A stretch of DNA of 64,000 bases from Woeseiaceae bacterium (GCA_030065915.1 JASJCQ010000010.1:17699-81698); one strand, 5' to 3'; positions 8,207 through 17,313 are shown, counted from the first letter of the stretch. Translations and numbers: made by a program. Notes: a model not told the origin generated them from the letters alone.

Positions 8207-9166
8207 ATGTTGGAAAACACGGTTCGACAGGCCGCAACGACCGATGCGGAAGAGGTCCGCTCTATCGTCGAGGGCTTAAGCCGGCCCGAGAAAATGATAT
8301 CGCCCAAGTACTTCTATGACGAGACGGGTTCGAAGCTCTTCGACGAGATCACGAAACTGCCGGAGTACTACCCGACGCAGACCGAGCTCGGCATCATGCG
8401 GAGCTGTGTAGGCGAAATAGCCGCATTGGCGGGCGAACAGGCCAGTCTCATCGAGTTCGGCAGCGGCTCCAGCCTGAAGACGCATGTGCTGTTGCAGAAC
8501 CTCCGGTCACTGGCCGCGTATGTGCCGGTCGATATATCCGAGGAGCACCTGCTAGCGTCAGCAGAAGCGTTGCGCGGAGACTATCCTCACATTGAGATCA
8601 TCCCGGTCGTCGCCGACTTCACAAAGCCCTTTGAGCTGCCGACGCCCGCCATCATGCCTGTCAAGAACATCGTCTATTTTCCGGGCTCGACGATTGGCAA
8701 CTTCGAACACGAAGACTCAAGAGCCCTGCTCGAAGTCATGTACGGAGAAGCCGGCGCGAATGGCGCACTGCTGATCGGCGTTGACCTGCAGAAGGACACT
8801 GCGATCCTCGAGCGCGCCTACAATGACAGCGCCGGAGTAACAGCCGCCTTCAATCGCAACATGCTGACGCATCTCAATCGAGAGTTCGGCAGCGACTTCA
8901 ATGTCGAAGCCTACAGGCACGATGCGCTGTACAACGTCGACAAGGGACGCATCGAGTTACGCCTGGTCGCCGAGTCTGCACAGACGGTCCGGCTCGGCGA
9001 TGCCAGTATTGAGATCGATGCCGGCGAAGGCATCCTGACCGAGTACTCCCACAAGTACACGCTGGAGGGATTCGCGGAGCTCGCCGCGAGCGCGGGCTTT
9101 ACCGTCGAGCGTGTCTGGACCGACGAAGACAAACTTTTCAGCGTCCAATACCTGGTCCGCGACTAG
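8207..9166 (+). CDS. egtD: L-histidine N-alpha-methyltransferase EgtD
   Basis: A 319-residue SAM-dependent methyltransferase that trimethylates histidine to hercynine, the first step of ergothioneine synthesis. Diagnostic sequences are YFYDETGSKLFDEITKLPEY, the SAM-binding LIEFGSGSSLKT, PVDISEEHL and YFPGSTIGNFE. The ATG at 8207 lies five bases after egtB's stop, so the pair is translationally linked; longer in-frame sequence overlapping egtB is unlikely to be used. Normal length. The minimal egtB-egtD pair is common in proteobacteria, where the C-S lyase is encoded elsewhere or substituted. Confidence 0.96.
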   Translation: MLENTVRQAATTDAEEVRSIVEGLSRPEKMISPKYFYDETGSKLFDEITKLPEYYPTQTELGIMRSCVGEIAALAGEQASLIEFGSGSSLKTHVLLQNLRSLAAYVPVDISEEHLLASAEALRGDYPHIEIIPVVADFTKPFELPTPAIMPVKNIVYFPGSTIGNFEHEDSRALLEVMYGEAGANGALLIGVDLQKDTAILERAYNDSAGVTAAFNRNMLTHLNREFGSDFNVEAYRHDALYNVDKGRIELRLVAESAQTVRLGDASIEIDAGEGILTEYSHKYTLEGFAELAASAGFTVERVWTDEDKLFSVQYLVRD

Positions 9167-9222
9167 GACGTCGGCGCAGCATTGCGTTTGTTTACACCAC
9201 GGTCGCGAATCCGCCGCACGCA

Positions 9223-9849
9223 CTAGCCCCTGATGCTTCGGGTCAGAAGCACCCACTCGCTGCCCGGGTTCTCCCAGCCCTCCTTAATCATCGGCCGGCG
9301 AGCCAACTCCTCGTAGCCGTTGCGTTCGTACAGACGGCGCGCACCCTCGTTAGCATCCGAGACGATGATGCTCAGGCCGACGCATCCCGCCTGTATAGCC
9401 AGGCTCTCCGCGATGGCGAGCAAGTCGCCCCCAAAACCTTTGCCCCTGGAGTCGGGGTAGGCAGCCAGGACGTTTACGTACCAGGTCGATAGCGCGAGGT
9501 CCTCCAGCTGCTGAAGCGGGACGAACATGGCGGGCATATCGTCGTAGACCGCCGGATCGGCGTGGTCCGGCAACGCGTAGCCGATCAACGCGGCCGTGAC
9601 CTTGCCAGCGTCCTGCCGGACAATGGTGTTCCGATACGAGAAGCTGCCGGTCTCCCGGCGCGCACGCTCGCGCCCGACGTCCCAGACACTCTGGCCGTCC
9701 TCACACATTGAGGACCAGAGATAGACGGGCAGTCCCTCGCCGGCGAAGTTAACCAGTTCAGCCATTGCATCTGCGTCGGACTTGCGCGCGCGACGATAGG
9801 GATCGCGAAGCGCGAAGCGGGGAGCGCGCTCCTTGGTCGGTGCGATCAT
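9223..9849 (-). CDS. GNAT-family N-acetyltransferase
   Basis: A 208-residue acetyl-CoA-dependent acetyltransferase. The acetyl-CoA loop appears as YPDSRGKGFGGDLL, followed by the family's helix and the late IIVSDANEGARRLYERNGYE stretch typical of GNAT motif B. The N-terminal 25 residues precede the fold (RRARKSDADAMAELVN). The start overlaps the stop of the upstream membrane hydroxylase gene by four bases (ATGA), so they form an operon. The substrate cannot be predicted. Convergent with egtD. Confidence 0.88.
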   Translation of the reverse strand: MIAPTKERAPRFALRDPYRRARKSDADAMAELVNFAGEGLPVYLWSSMCEDGQSVWDVGRERARRETGSFSYRNTIVRQDAGKVTAALIGYALPDHADPAVYDDMPAMFVPLQQLEDLALSTWYVNVLAAYPDSRGKGFGGDLLAIAESLAIQAGCVGLSIIVSDANEGARRLYERNGYEELARRPMIKEGWENPGSEWVLLTRSIRG

Positions 9850-10631
9850 GACGACTCACCCCGCTGCAGAACGTTCGCTTTGGCGGCGCCGGAGACGTCG
9901 CGCCACAGCAGCATATCTCCGACACGCGCCGATGCGCCGTCGACAAACCCGGTTTCGTGCTCGTAGCCTTCGGGATTTCGAAAGGTACCGAACAGGATGT
10001 CGAAAATGGGCAGGTCCGCGTAGTTGTATTTGTGCCTGCCCCTCCGGTGGTGAATCGCATGACTCTCAGGCCTCTGTACCAGGTAGCCGAGCCAGCGCGG
10101 CGTACGCACGTTCGTATGCTGGAAGATGCCGAGGAACATCGCAAAGAACAGAAACAGCGTGATCGCCTCTGGACTCAATCCGACAAAAAGCGTCAGGGCG
10201 AGGCTGCCGACCAGCGTGAATCCGGCCATGTCCAGCGGGCTGAAGTAAAAAGCGCCATAGGTATCGAGACGCTCCGCGCTGTGATGCATCTGGTGAAACC
10301 CCAGCCACAGGAAGTCGCTGGCGTGCAGAGTTCGGTGCCAGGCATACAGGAACGCGTTGTAGATGAGCAGACCGAGTGCAGCGCCCGGGACGGCCCCGAT
10401 ACCGGTCAGATCGAACAACTGGTAGCTGGCCAGTACGGGATCCCAAAAAATCGGCAGGTAGCTCGACAGGAAGAAATACACGGCAAAGGAAACGAGCGCC
10501 CGAAAACGCCATCCGGAAATGGCTGGCAACGCCCTGGCAGGCAGCAGGGCCTCCCACAGCATCATCAGTGCGTACAGCGCGAGGACGCCAAGGGAGACGG
10601 GGTCGAGAATAATGTCAATCGGTGTAGGCAT
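9846..10631 (-). CDS. Sterol desaturase/fatty acid hydroxylase family membrane protein
   Basis: A 261-residue integral membrane di-iron oxygenase. Three histidine clusters are visible: HRTLH, HQMHH (GFHQMHHSAE) and HAIHH (ESHAIHHRRG), the metal ligands of the superfamily. Several hydrophobic helices surround them (LGVLALYALMMLWEALL and FVGLSPEAITLFLFFAMFLG are clear). The ATG follows ggaggag. It forms an operon with the downstream GNAT gene and is divergent from a TetR regulator. The substrate could be a lipid acyl chain or a sterol-like molecule; sequence alone does not say. Confidence 0.88.
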   Translation of the reverse strand: MPTPIDIILDPVSLGVLALYALMMLWEALLPARALPAISGWRFRALVSFAVYFFLSSYLPIFWDPVLASYQLFDLTGIGAVPGAALGLLIYNAFLYAWHRTLHASDFLWLGFHQMHHSAERLDTYGAFYFSPLDMAGFTLVGSLALTLFVGLSPEAITLFLFFAMFLGIFQHTNVRTPRWLGYLVQRPESHAIHHRRGRHKYNYADLPIFDILFGTFRNPEGYEHETGFVDGASARVGDMLLWRDVSGAAKANVLQRGESS

Positions 10632-10656
10632 GACTCCTCCAAAATCGTTAAAAAGA

Positions 10657-10668
10657 AACCGACTGGTT
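10657..10668. promoter_or_regulatory. Possible TetR operator core
   Basis: AACC-GACT-GGTT lies in the divergent region about 25 bases before the hydroxylase start. The ACCGAC-type half-sites resemble operators of several TetR regulators in proteobacteria. The arms are only four bases, so this is tentative. Confidence 0.25.
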
Positions 10669-10841
10669 AGTACGAAATATGCTAGTTTTGAAGCTGCTCG
10701 GAATCTAGTGAACGGCCGTTACTTTTTTCCGACTTTTTTATAAAACTCATAAAAAACATTGAGTTGACTTGCATTCGGGCAGTAGGGACAGGGTCGGTGC
10801 CGCGCTGCATCGAAAGAAAACCAGACGGTAGGTACAGTAAA

Positions 10842-11453
10842 TTGGCGACAAAAGGCGAGCGAACACGCGAAGCCATCCTGGCGACAGCCGAGTCGCTGGT
10901 CCTGAAGAACGGCTACTCCGGCACGTCCATCGACCAGATCATCAGCGAATCCGGCATCACCAAGGGCGGGTTCTTCTATCATTTCGACGGCAAGAACGAC
11001 CTGGCCAAGCACATGGTGCTGCGCTATCTCGACCAGGATGCGCGGTTCTTCCAGATGCTGATGGACCGCGCCTATGAGCTGACGGACGATCCGTTGCAGC
11101 AGATGCTGATCTTCGTCAAGCTGATGGCCGAGCAGATGGCCGAATTGCCGGACACGCACCCGGGCTGCCTCGTCGCTTCGTTTACCTATGAATCGAACAT
11201 TCTGAACGACGATGTCAAACAGCTGACTGCCGAGGGGGTCCTGTCCTGGCGGAAGCTGTTCAGCACCCAGCTTAAGAAAGCTGCGGAGGCGTACCCATTG
11301 CAGGTCGACCACACGCCGGATGAACTCGCCGATATGCTGACATCCGTGATCGAGGGCGGGATCATCATGTCACGTTGCCTCGAGGACAAGTCCCTGTTGC
11401 CCAAACAGCTGATCGGCTACCACAACTTCCTGCGGCTGGCGTTTACTCCTTAA
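10842..11453 (+). CDS. TetR/AcrR-family transcriptional regulator
   Basis: About 203 residues from a TTG start at 10842, chosen because the HTH domain begins directly after it (ATKGERTREAILATAESLVL, then SIDQIISESGITKGGFFYHF). The frame is open to 10764, but that extension has no family resemblance. The C-terminal ~140 residues form the variable ligand-binding domain, with PDTHPGCLVASFTYES recalling regulators of lipid or organic-compound metabolism. It is divergent from the membrane hydroxylase/GNAT pair, which it probably represses. No good Shine-Dalgarno is visible, so the start is approximate. Confidence 0.87.
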   Translation: MATKGERTREAILATAESLVLKNGYSGTSIDQIISESGITKGGFFYHFDGKNDLAKHMVLRYLDQDARFFQMLMDRAYELTDDPLQQMLIFVKLMAEQMAELPDTHPGCLVASFTYESNILNDDVKQLTAEGVLSWRKLFSTQLKKAAEAYPLQVDHTPDELADMLTSVIEGGIIMSRCLEDKSLLPKQLIGYHNFLRLAFTP

Positions 11454-11488
11454 CCAACTGCGCGAGGGTTGAATCAAACCTGCCTTGC

Positions 11489-12040
11489 TCAGGCGATTGC
11501 TGCGGCGATCTCTGCGTTCGTCATGGCGAGAGCGATCTTTTCGTGCATGTACGCCATCGATATACGTGCGTGCTCGGCATCCAGCGAGTCGATGCAATCG
11601 GAGGCGAGCATTACGCGCATGTCGCGCTGGTAGGCGTCGATCGCCGTCATGCGGACACAGGCGTGGGTGTTGACGCCGGCGAGCGTTATGTTCTTCGGCG
11701 ACAACTCACTAAGCACCTGGTCGAGGTTAGTGTTGAAGAATGCGCTGTAACGCTTCTTTGTGATGACGGTATCGTCTTCGAGCCGCTGCAAGTCCGGGTG
11801 AATGGCTGCTCCCTGGGTTCCGTCTATTGCCACCGCTATTCGCTTGTCCCTGACCTCGAGCAACGCATCGCTAAGATCCGGATCGAATAACGTCTGTATC
11901 CAGATCACCGGGCAGCCCTGCTCCCGAAATGTGGCAATCAGCTGGTTCGTGTTCTGAACCACAGCCGTACGTCCGTCGTCCTCCAGCCGGTCGAGGAAGT
12001 CGTTCTGCATATCGATGATGATCAGGCAGTTCGTCAGCAT
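11489..12040 (-). CDS. Isochorismatase-family cysteine hydrolase
   Basis: A 183-residue cytoplasmic hydrolase with the family's triad: Asp10 (LIIIDMQNDF), Lys95 (TKKRYSAFFNT) and Cys128 (LAGVNTHACVRMTA). This fold covers nicotinamidases, isochorismatases, N-carbamoyl amidases and similar enzymes; the KRYSAF and THACV forms are general, so the substrate is open. Length is normal. It sits alone between a convergent TetR gene and a divergent small lipoprotein gene. Confidence 0.9.
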   Translation of the reverse strand: MLTNCLIIIDMQNDFLDRLEDDGRTAVVQNTNQLIATFREQGCPVIWIQTLFDPDLSDALLEVRDKRIAVAIDGTQGAAIHPDLQRLEDDTVITKKRYSAFFNTNLDQVLSELSPKNITLAGVNTHACVRMTAIDAYQRDMRVMLASDCIDSLDAEHARISMAYMHEKIALAMTNAEIAAAIA

Positions 12041-12235
12041 GCCTCGAACCTATCATGACCGTCGTCCGTCTTGACAGCGCCCACAAGTCGTTCAACGAGC
12101 CCCAAACCGGGTAGCAAGGGCCTCGGCGACCCGCATACACCGGTCCGGCAGATACATTATGAGACGATACCGGAATGACGAGTGCGTCCGCGCCTGCTAT
12201 CGTGGTCAAAAGATCCAAATAACGAGAGGGGAATC

Positions 12236-12562
12236 ATGAACAAAAGTACGTTGATCAAAGCCAGCCTTTCCGCGATTTCACTTGCGATGCTTGCGGGCTG
12301 CGGCGCAACCGGCGGTAGCAACCTGACGGTGCTGGGGGACGGAACGACGGCGCTTGCCGTCGAATGTGACGGTACACCACGCGGACTCAACTTCTGCTTC
12401 GAGCTCGCGGGCAAGTCCTGCGGTGCACAGGGTTATACGATCTTCAATCAGGCCGGCGAATCTATCGGCAAGAGCGACTACGCCGATGCAGGCACGGATC
12501 GGCTGATTCGACAGCAGGCGGAAGACGAGAACCGTATTCTCATCCGCTGCGGTTCTTCGTAG
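12236..12562 (+). CDS. Small putative lipoprotein, unknown function
   Basis: A 108-residue protein starting MNKSTLIKAS after a strong gagagggg site. It has a lipoprotein signal peptide with lipobox LAGC (cysteine about residue 22), predicting a lipid-anchored envelope protein. The mature part has four more cysteines (LAVECDG, NFCFEL, KSCGAQG, LIRCGSS), which could form two disulfides in the periplasm. I do not recognise the family. It is a single-gene unit followed by a hairpin. Confidence 0.75.
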   Translation: MNKSTLIKASLSAISLAMLAGCGATGGSNLTVLGDGTTALAVECDGTPRGLNFCFELAGKSCGAQGYTIFNQAGESIGKSDYADAGTDRLIRQQAEDENRILIRCGSS

Positions 12563-12588
12563 ACAAATACCTGTCCCCGGACGCTGGT

Positions 12589-12606
12589 GCCCGGAAAGAT
12601 CCGGGC
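12589..12606. terminator. Hairpin between convergent genes
   Basis: GCCCGGA (12589-12595), loop AAGA, TCCGGGC (12600-12606), lying between the lipoprotein gene and the convergent gene at 12663. Only a short T-rich tail (tcttta) follows, so termination is plausible but not certain. Confidence 0.4.
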
Positions 12607-12662
12607 GCCGTCTTTACCTGATCTCTCTGGCCGGCATGGCTTTGAGCGCTCGACACGCTGGG

Positions 12663-13169
12663 CTATTCGTTAGCCTGCTCCTGCTTCAGGGTTTCGATAC
12701 GACGTCGAAGCGCGGCACGATCTTCCATCATCTTCGTTAACTCCACGCTTTCTGCGAGCATCCTGGTCACGTTATCGCGCACCTCCTTGTAGTGCTTCGA
12801 TCGCCACGACTGTGACACAGAAAAGTAAGCGCCATCCTCTTCGAAAACATCCTGCGCCCGTTCTGACTGCAGTTCGCGATGGCGACGGGACTGGCAGACG
12901 GTCCGCGGAATCTGGCTGCCGATACGCGTCTCTCGCTTGCAGATCATATCGAGCTCATCGTTCGAATTGAGTTCGTTGTAGAGGCTGAAGAACGCCTGGT
13001 CCAGGCGCCGGAGCTTGCCTCTCAGGCGCGGCACGGTCTCGTCACCGACGACGGTAATCTCTTCGATGTCGGTGGCAGGCGCCGTCGGTTCCTCGCCGGG
13101 CTCGTCGGCTGCCGCCACGCCGACGCCCAGCGTCAGAAGTCCGGCCGCTGTCAGGGCGTGCATGAACAT
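12663..13169 (-). CDS. Exported protein of unknown function
   Basis: A 168-residue protein with a signal peptide (MHALTAAGLLTLGVGVAAAD) and a highly charged mature part. Two cysteines lie about 20 apart (MICKRETR, RTVCQSRR). The C-terminal third (NVTRMLAESVELTKMMEDRA onward) is predicted helical, probably a coiled coil. No known domain was recognised. It lies just downstream of yggX on the same strand (43-base gap) and may be the last gene of the asmA-mutY-yggX block. Translation could start at either of two ATGs two codons apart. Confidence 0.65.
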   Translation of the reverse strand: MFMHALTAAGLLTLGVGVAAADEPGEEPTAPATDIEEITVVGDETVPRLRGKLRRLDQAFFSLYNELNSNDELDMICKRETRIGSQIPRTVCQSRRHRELQSERAQDVFEEDGAYFSVSQSWRSKHYKEVRDNVTRMLAESVELTKMMEDRAALRRRIETLKQEQANE

Positions 13170-13211
13170 TGTTGCATGATACCAGTCAGGGCTGGCGGGA
13201 AGCTGAATGCC

Positions 13212-13484
13212 CTACTTCGGCGGCGGTACGTATTCCTTGGGCGCGGCCGACCCGTCACCGAAGAAAAACTTCTCCATTTCCGTTTCGAGGAACTTCCTGG
13301 CCTCGGGTTCTATCGGCGTGAGGCGATACTCGTTGATCAGGATCGTCTGGTGGTCCAACCAGCGCTTCCATGCCGCTTTCGACACGTTGTCGTAGATACG
13401 CTTGCCAAGCTCGCCCGGGTAAGGCGCGTAGTCCATGCCCTCGGCGTCCTCGCCGAGCAGCACGCAGGTAATTGTTCTAGCCAT
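13212..13484 (-). CDS. yggX: Probable Fe(II)-trafficking protein YggX
   Basis: A 90-residue protein matching Ygg[41 protein letters not shown], and the C-terminal [12 protein letters not shown]. YggX is a small cytoplasmic protein linked to oxidative damage protection and iron-sulfur cluster maintenance, usually encoded next to mutY, as here (three bases between mutY stop and its ATG). mutY encodes a 4Fe-4S enzyme, which gives the pairing a plausible logic. The ATG follows aaggtaggca. Confidence 0.95.
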   Translation of the reverse strand: MARTITCVLLGEDAEGMDYAPYPGELGKRIYDNVSKAAWKRWLDHQTILINEYRLTPIEPEARKFLETEMEKFFFGDGSAAPKEYVPPPK

Positions 13485-13487
13485 TGC

Positions 13488-14552
13488 CTACCTTTCCAAG
13501 AGTCTTTGCATCAGTTTGCTGACCGGGGCCGCGATACCGCCCGGCGGACTTGCGTTCAGGGCAAACCATGCCTTGTCGTCCGAGTCGGCTACTTTACTCG
13601 ACACGCCGTCAGCGTGCACAAGCACCGGGAGAATATCGAGATCATAGTGGCTGAAGCTGTGGCGCAAAGGCGCAAGCATCTCCCTGCTCGTCTCCCGCCC
13701 GTCAATGACATTGTCACTCCAGTCGTCGATCTCCTCGGAATCGATCTCCGGGAAGCTCCAGAGACCGCCCCAGATGCCGGTCGGAGGCCGGCGCTCCATG
13801 TATATGTGGCCGCCATCGACGGCAATGACCATCGTTGTCTGTTTAAGCGGCTTGTCTTTTTTCGGTTTCTTGCCCGGGTAATCGGTCACCGCGTTCTCCA
13901 GGCGTGCGACGCAGTCGTGGCGCACGGGGCAATCGTCGCAACGGGGCCTCGAGCGCGTACACAACGTCGCGCCCAGGTCCATCATCGCCTGCGTGTAAGC
14001 GTCGACGCGCTGCTCTGGCGTACGTTCGTCGGCGATGTCCCAGAGGCGCTTGTGAACGGCCGTCTTTCCAGGCCAGCCGGCCACCGCGGCATGTCGGGCC
14101 AGCACGCGTTTCACATTGCCATCCAGGATTGCGAAGCGATCGCCGTGCGCCAGCGACAGGATCGCGCCGGCCGTTGAGCGGCCGATGCCGGGCAGCGCCT
14201 CGACATCGTCGAATGCTCTCGGAAACCGGCCGGCATGTTGATCGCGCACGACCCTGGCAGCGCGGTGCAGGTTTCTCGCGCGGGCGTAATATCCGAGACC
14301 CGACCAGTGGGCCAGCACGTGATCCAGCTCCGCGTCGGCGAGTGCGCTGAGCGTCGGGAAACTCGCCATGAAGCGCTCGAAATACGGGATCACCGTCTGC
14401 ACCTGCGTCTGCTGCAACATGATCTCCGAAATCCATATCGGGTACGGATCGCGGGATCGCTGCCACGGCAGGTGAGTGCGCCCGTGTTCGTCGAACCAGC
14501 GCAGCACACGCTCCGAGAAGTCAGCGGACACCAGTCTGGAACTCGATGGCAA
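13488..14552 (-). CDS. mutY: Adenine DNA glycosylase MutY
   Basis: A 354-residue base-excision repair enzyme removing adenine mispaired with 8-oxoguanine. Catalytic Glu43 (SEIMLQQTQ) and Asp144 (ILDGNVKRV) are present, as are the helix-hairpin-helix LPGIGRSTAGAI and the 4Fe-4S ligands Cys198, Cys205, Cys208 and Cys214 (CX6CX2CX5C). The C-terminal part from about 235 is the Nudix-like 8-oxoG-sensing domain. The ATG used overlaps the upstream gene by 32 bases; a GTG seven codons in (14531) is an alternative that shortens the overlap. Translational coupling is likely either way. Confidence 0.96.
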   Translation of the reverse strand: MPSSSRLVSADFSERVLRWFDEHGRTHLPWQRSRDPYPIWISEIMLQQTQVQTVIPYFERFMASFPTLSALADAELDHVLAHWSGLGYYARARNLHRAARVVRDQHAGRFPRAFDDVEALPGIGRSTAGAILSLAHGDRFAILDGNVKRVLARHAAVAGWPGKTAVHKRLWDIADERTPEQRVDAYTQAMMDLGATLCTRSRPRCDDCPVRHDCVARLENAVTDYPGKKPKKDKPLKQTTMVIAVDGGHIYMERRPPTGIWGGLWSFPEIDSEEIDDWSDNVIDGRETSREMLAPLRHSFSHYDLDILPVLVHADGVSSKVADSDDKAWFALNASPPGGIAAPVSKLMQRLLER

Positions 14553-15081
14553 TCGCCTCGATGCGATCGAGAGCGTCCGCGCTGCCGCTCTTCAGCTTGC
14601 GCTTGATCATGTAAGGGCCGATCAGCGGCGGTACGAAGAACTTGGGGCTGAATTCGATGTCGTAGACGACGACAGTGCCCTTGCCCTCTTCGTGGAAGGT
14701 CCAGCGCTCGTTGCTGTAGTGAAAGTCACTTTTTTCCGGATAGACCCGCGCCTTGATGAACTCGTAGGGCTCGTGTTCCACGACACCTTCCCGCACCATG
14801 GACTTGCAGAAGAACGCCACGCAGGCCTCGTTGCGCGTGTAGTACTGCGGCCGGCCCTTCTCATCGGGCTCGAGGTTTCGTGACTCGACGACGACGCTCG
14901 AGAACTCGGTCGACAGGTCCCAGTCCAGCAGGACCGCGTACAGGTATTCGATGTCGGCATCGAACCAGGCGACGGAGCGCATGACGTAGCGATCATCGAT
15001 CTTGTCGACGAACACGCTGCGAAGGTCTGCCGCCTGGGTGCATAGCGGCGCTAACAGCAGTACGAGCGCCCAGCGCCTCAT
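14521..15081 (-). CDS. Exported SRPBCC/START-like protein
   Basis: A 186-residue protein with a signal peptide (MRRWALVLLLAPLCTQA) and a mature domain resembling the SRPBCC lipid-binding fold: VDADIEYLY-like helix (WFDADIEYLYAVLLDW), beta strands through YYTRNEACVAFFCK, WTFHEEGKGTVVVYDIEF, and a long C-terminal helix. Such domains bind hydrophobic ligands; an envelope role is likely from the signal peptide. It overlaps the asmA-like gene by four bases and mutY by 32, so it sits mid-operon. Its function is unknown. Confidence 0.7.
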   Translation of the reverse strand: MRRWALVLLLAPLCTQAADLRSVFVDKIDDRYVMRSVAWFDADIEYLYAVLLDWDLSTEFSSVVVESRNLEPDEKGRPQYYTRNEACVAFFCKSMVREGVVEHEPYEFIKARVYPEKSDFHYSNERWTFHEEGKGTVVVYDIEFSPKFFVPPLIGPYMIKRKLKSGSADALDRIEAIAIEFQTGVR

Positions 15082-17210
15082 TTCTTGAAGAGATCCTTCA
15101 GCTTGTCTTTCAGGATGTCTTCGGCGTCTTTCTCGCCCTCTTCCTGTCCCTCTTCCTCGCCGGATTCGTCGCCGCCGAGCAGCTTGTCCAGGATCTTCTT
15201 TTTGGCTTCTTCCTCGACGCGCTGCCTGAACAGCGCCTCGAAGTCCGGCCTGATCTTCGGCGCGGCCAGCGGTCCGGTGATCTTCAGCGGGATGACGGCT
15301 TCGGTGAACTCGGCCAGCTCCTCGTCGGTGGCCTCCGTAACAAACTCGGGGCGCTCCAACACGCGCGCCGTCATCGAATAGTCGACGTTTGCCTCAACGA
15401 AGTTGACGGTTCCGCTGCCCGTCAGCTGCAGGAACGGCAGGTCGGCCCGGAAGTCATCGTTACGCATGATGCCGTCGGTGACCTGCCCGCTCGCGCTGAC
15501 GCCGGAGAACGGCGTCCGCGGCGGCAACTCCGGCTCCGGTGGTTGCTCGCCCCTGAGCTTCGCGCGCGCGCTGCGTAGCTGGTGCCAGATGTCGGTACCC
15601 TCGTAGGCGCCGTCTGACAATGAGAATGACAGCGTGCCGTCGAGATCACGGCGAATGGCATCCATGTCCTTGCCGGTGCCCGCCAGTCGGAAGGATCCGT
15701 CTATGGTTCCGGTCAGGTTTTGCTGCCCGTACAGCGCGTCGGCCAGCGGCGCGAGGCTGACACCGGCGATGTTCTCGTTCACCGACAGCGTCGTTTCCGG
15801 GCCGGAGGCGTTGATTCGAATGTCGCCGCTGTAGGTGCCATCGAAGAGCTGGGCGTTGATCGGGTTCAGACGCATGTTGCCGTCCGTTGAGACCACACCC
15901 AGCTCCAACCCGGTGAATCGCATGGTGCCAAGCCGCGCCTCGTCCAGCGTGAATTTGCCGGTGATATCGAACGCGCGAATCAGTTCCACCGGAATTTCGA
16001 CCTGCTGCGAGCCTGTCGCTTCGGCGTCCTCACCTTCTTCCGGTGCAGGCGCCATGTAGCGGGCGATGTCTATCGTGTCACCGGCGAGAATGACCCGGTA
16101 GCGGCCGGTGTTGGCGCGAGGCACGCTGAGCTTTCCGGTAAATGTCGTGTCGTCGATGACAAGCGTCAGGTCGTTCATCGCGATGTCGTTGTCGGAAACT
16201 TTCACCGCCGCGTCGAGCCGAATGTTCTCGAGTACGTCGGGGTCGGCGGTCGGAAGCGGCTCCATGCCCATCGTGCTCATCAGGCTTCGCGCGGAGAACG
16301 GCGCAACGGACAGCGTCGCCTCGGTCGTGAGCGCGCCGGAATAAGCAAAGGGTTCGACGTCGGCTTCGATGTCGATGTCCATGACCGAAAGACTGATGCT
16401 GCCGGGACTCAGCGTCTGCTGCTCCAGGTTCGCCGTTAGCGCGTCGGCGTTGAATGAAAGCTCCACCGGCACGTCCGCAACACCCGTCACCTGTCCGTCG
16501 ATGCTCAATCCGGACAGGGCGACCTGTTGCTCGTCGAAGTCTGCCGTCAGTTCGATCGCCACCTTGCCAGCGATGGCATCCGGCTGCAGATCGAAAGTGA
16601 ACCCGCCTTCGAGCGATATCGGCTGGCCGGGTGCAACAGCACCGGAACTCATTTCGAGCTCCGACAGGCGATACTCGCTACCGGAGGCTGCGTCGCTATA
16701 GGTTAGACTTGCATTGCGGATCTGCAGCCCGGCGATCTCGAGTGCCGAGACGGTCATGCCGCCGTCCTCTGCCGGTTCTGCTTCCTGGGTCTCGGTATTG
16801 GCTTGGGCCAGGTCTTCCCAATTCGTCATGCCCCGCGAATTGACGGCGAGGTTAACGGTCAGCGTATCGACGACCACGCTGCCCATCCGGATCTCGCGAC
16901 GCAGCAGTGCGGGCAGCACGCGAATGCTGACGCTGGCGCGCTCGAGAGACAGGAAGTCCGCGTCCGCCGGGAAGTCCGGGGCGTTGCCGAGCCGGACGCG
17001 ACCGACGTCGACGGCGAGTACGGGGAACAGGCTCAAGCCGATGTCGCCATCGATCTCGAAGCTTCTGCCCGTCCTGGACTCAACCTGAGTAATCAGCTCT
17101 TCCTTGTAATCGTTCGGATCGAAGGTCAGCGAGACTATGACGACGGCGACGACCAGCAGCAGGACGACGGCTGCAGCGATGCCCAGTACGATTTTGAGTA
17201 GACGGCCCAT
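15078..17210 (-). CDS. AsmA-family envelope protein
   Basis: A 710-residue protein with one N-terminal membrane helix (residues 5-29, rich in Val/Leu/Ala), then DPNDYKEELITQVESRTGR, the hallmark of AsmA N-termini. The long periplasmic part is repetitive beta sequence, with the AsmA C-terminal region at about 440-640. AsmA-like proteins are repeating-beta-groove proteins implicated in phospholipid transport between membranes. The last 60 residues are extremely Glu/Asp/Lys rich, an acidic tail. It overlaps the SRPBCC gene by an ATGA, supporting a shared envelope role for those two. Confidence 0.9.
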   Translation of the reverse strand: MGRLLKIVLGIAAAVVLLLVVAVVIVSLTFDPNDYKEELITQVESRTGRSFEIDGDIGLSLFPVLAVDVGRVRLGNAPDFPADADFLSLERASVSIRVLPALLRREIRMGSVVVDTLTVNLAVNSRGMTNWEDLAQANTETQEAEPAEDGGMTVSALEIAGLQIRNASLTYSDAASGSEYRLSELEMSSGAVAPGQPISLEGGFTFDLQPDAIAGKVAIELTADFDEQQVALSGLSIDGQVTGVADVPVELSFNADALTANLEQQTLSPGSISLSVMDIDIEADVEPFAYSGALTTEATLSVAPFSARSLMSTMGMEPLPTADPDVLENIRLDAAVKVSDNDIAMNDLTLVIDDTTFTGKLSVPRANTGRYRVILAGDTIDIARYMAPAPEEGEDAEATGSQQVEIPVELIRAFDITGKFTLDEARLGTMRFTGLELGVVSTDGNMRLNPINAQLFDGTYSGDIRINASGPETTLSVNENIAGVSLAPLADALYGQQNLTGTIDGSFRLAGTGKDMDAIRRDLDGTLSFSLSDGAYEGTDIWHQLRSARAKLRGEQPPEPELPPRTPFSGVSASGQVTDGIMRNDDFRADLPFLQLTGSGTVNFVEANVDYSMTARVLERPEFVTEATDEELAEFTEAVIPLKITGPLAAPKIRPDFEALFRQRVEEEAKKKILDKLLGGDESGEEEGQEEGEKDAEDILKDKLKDLFKK

Positions 17211-17313
17211 GAGAGTACCGATGGATGTGGGCTAGCTAGAGTATCAAAATCTGAATCGCAAACGCGACGCAGGCAACGTAACACGCCAATATCCGGCGAC
17301 GGCTTCCTGAATG

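Noticed and set aside
12879..14177. Plus-strand open frame of 432 codons across yggX and mutY
   Set aside because: Both genes on the other strand have full diagnostic motifs; this frame is a by-product of GC-rich codon bias.
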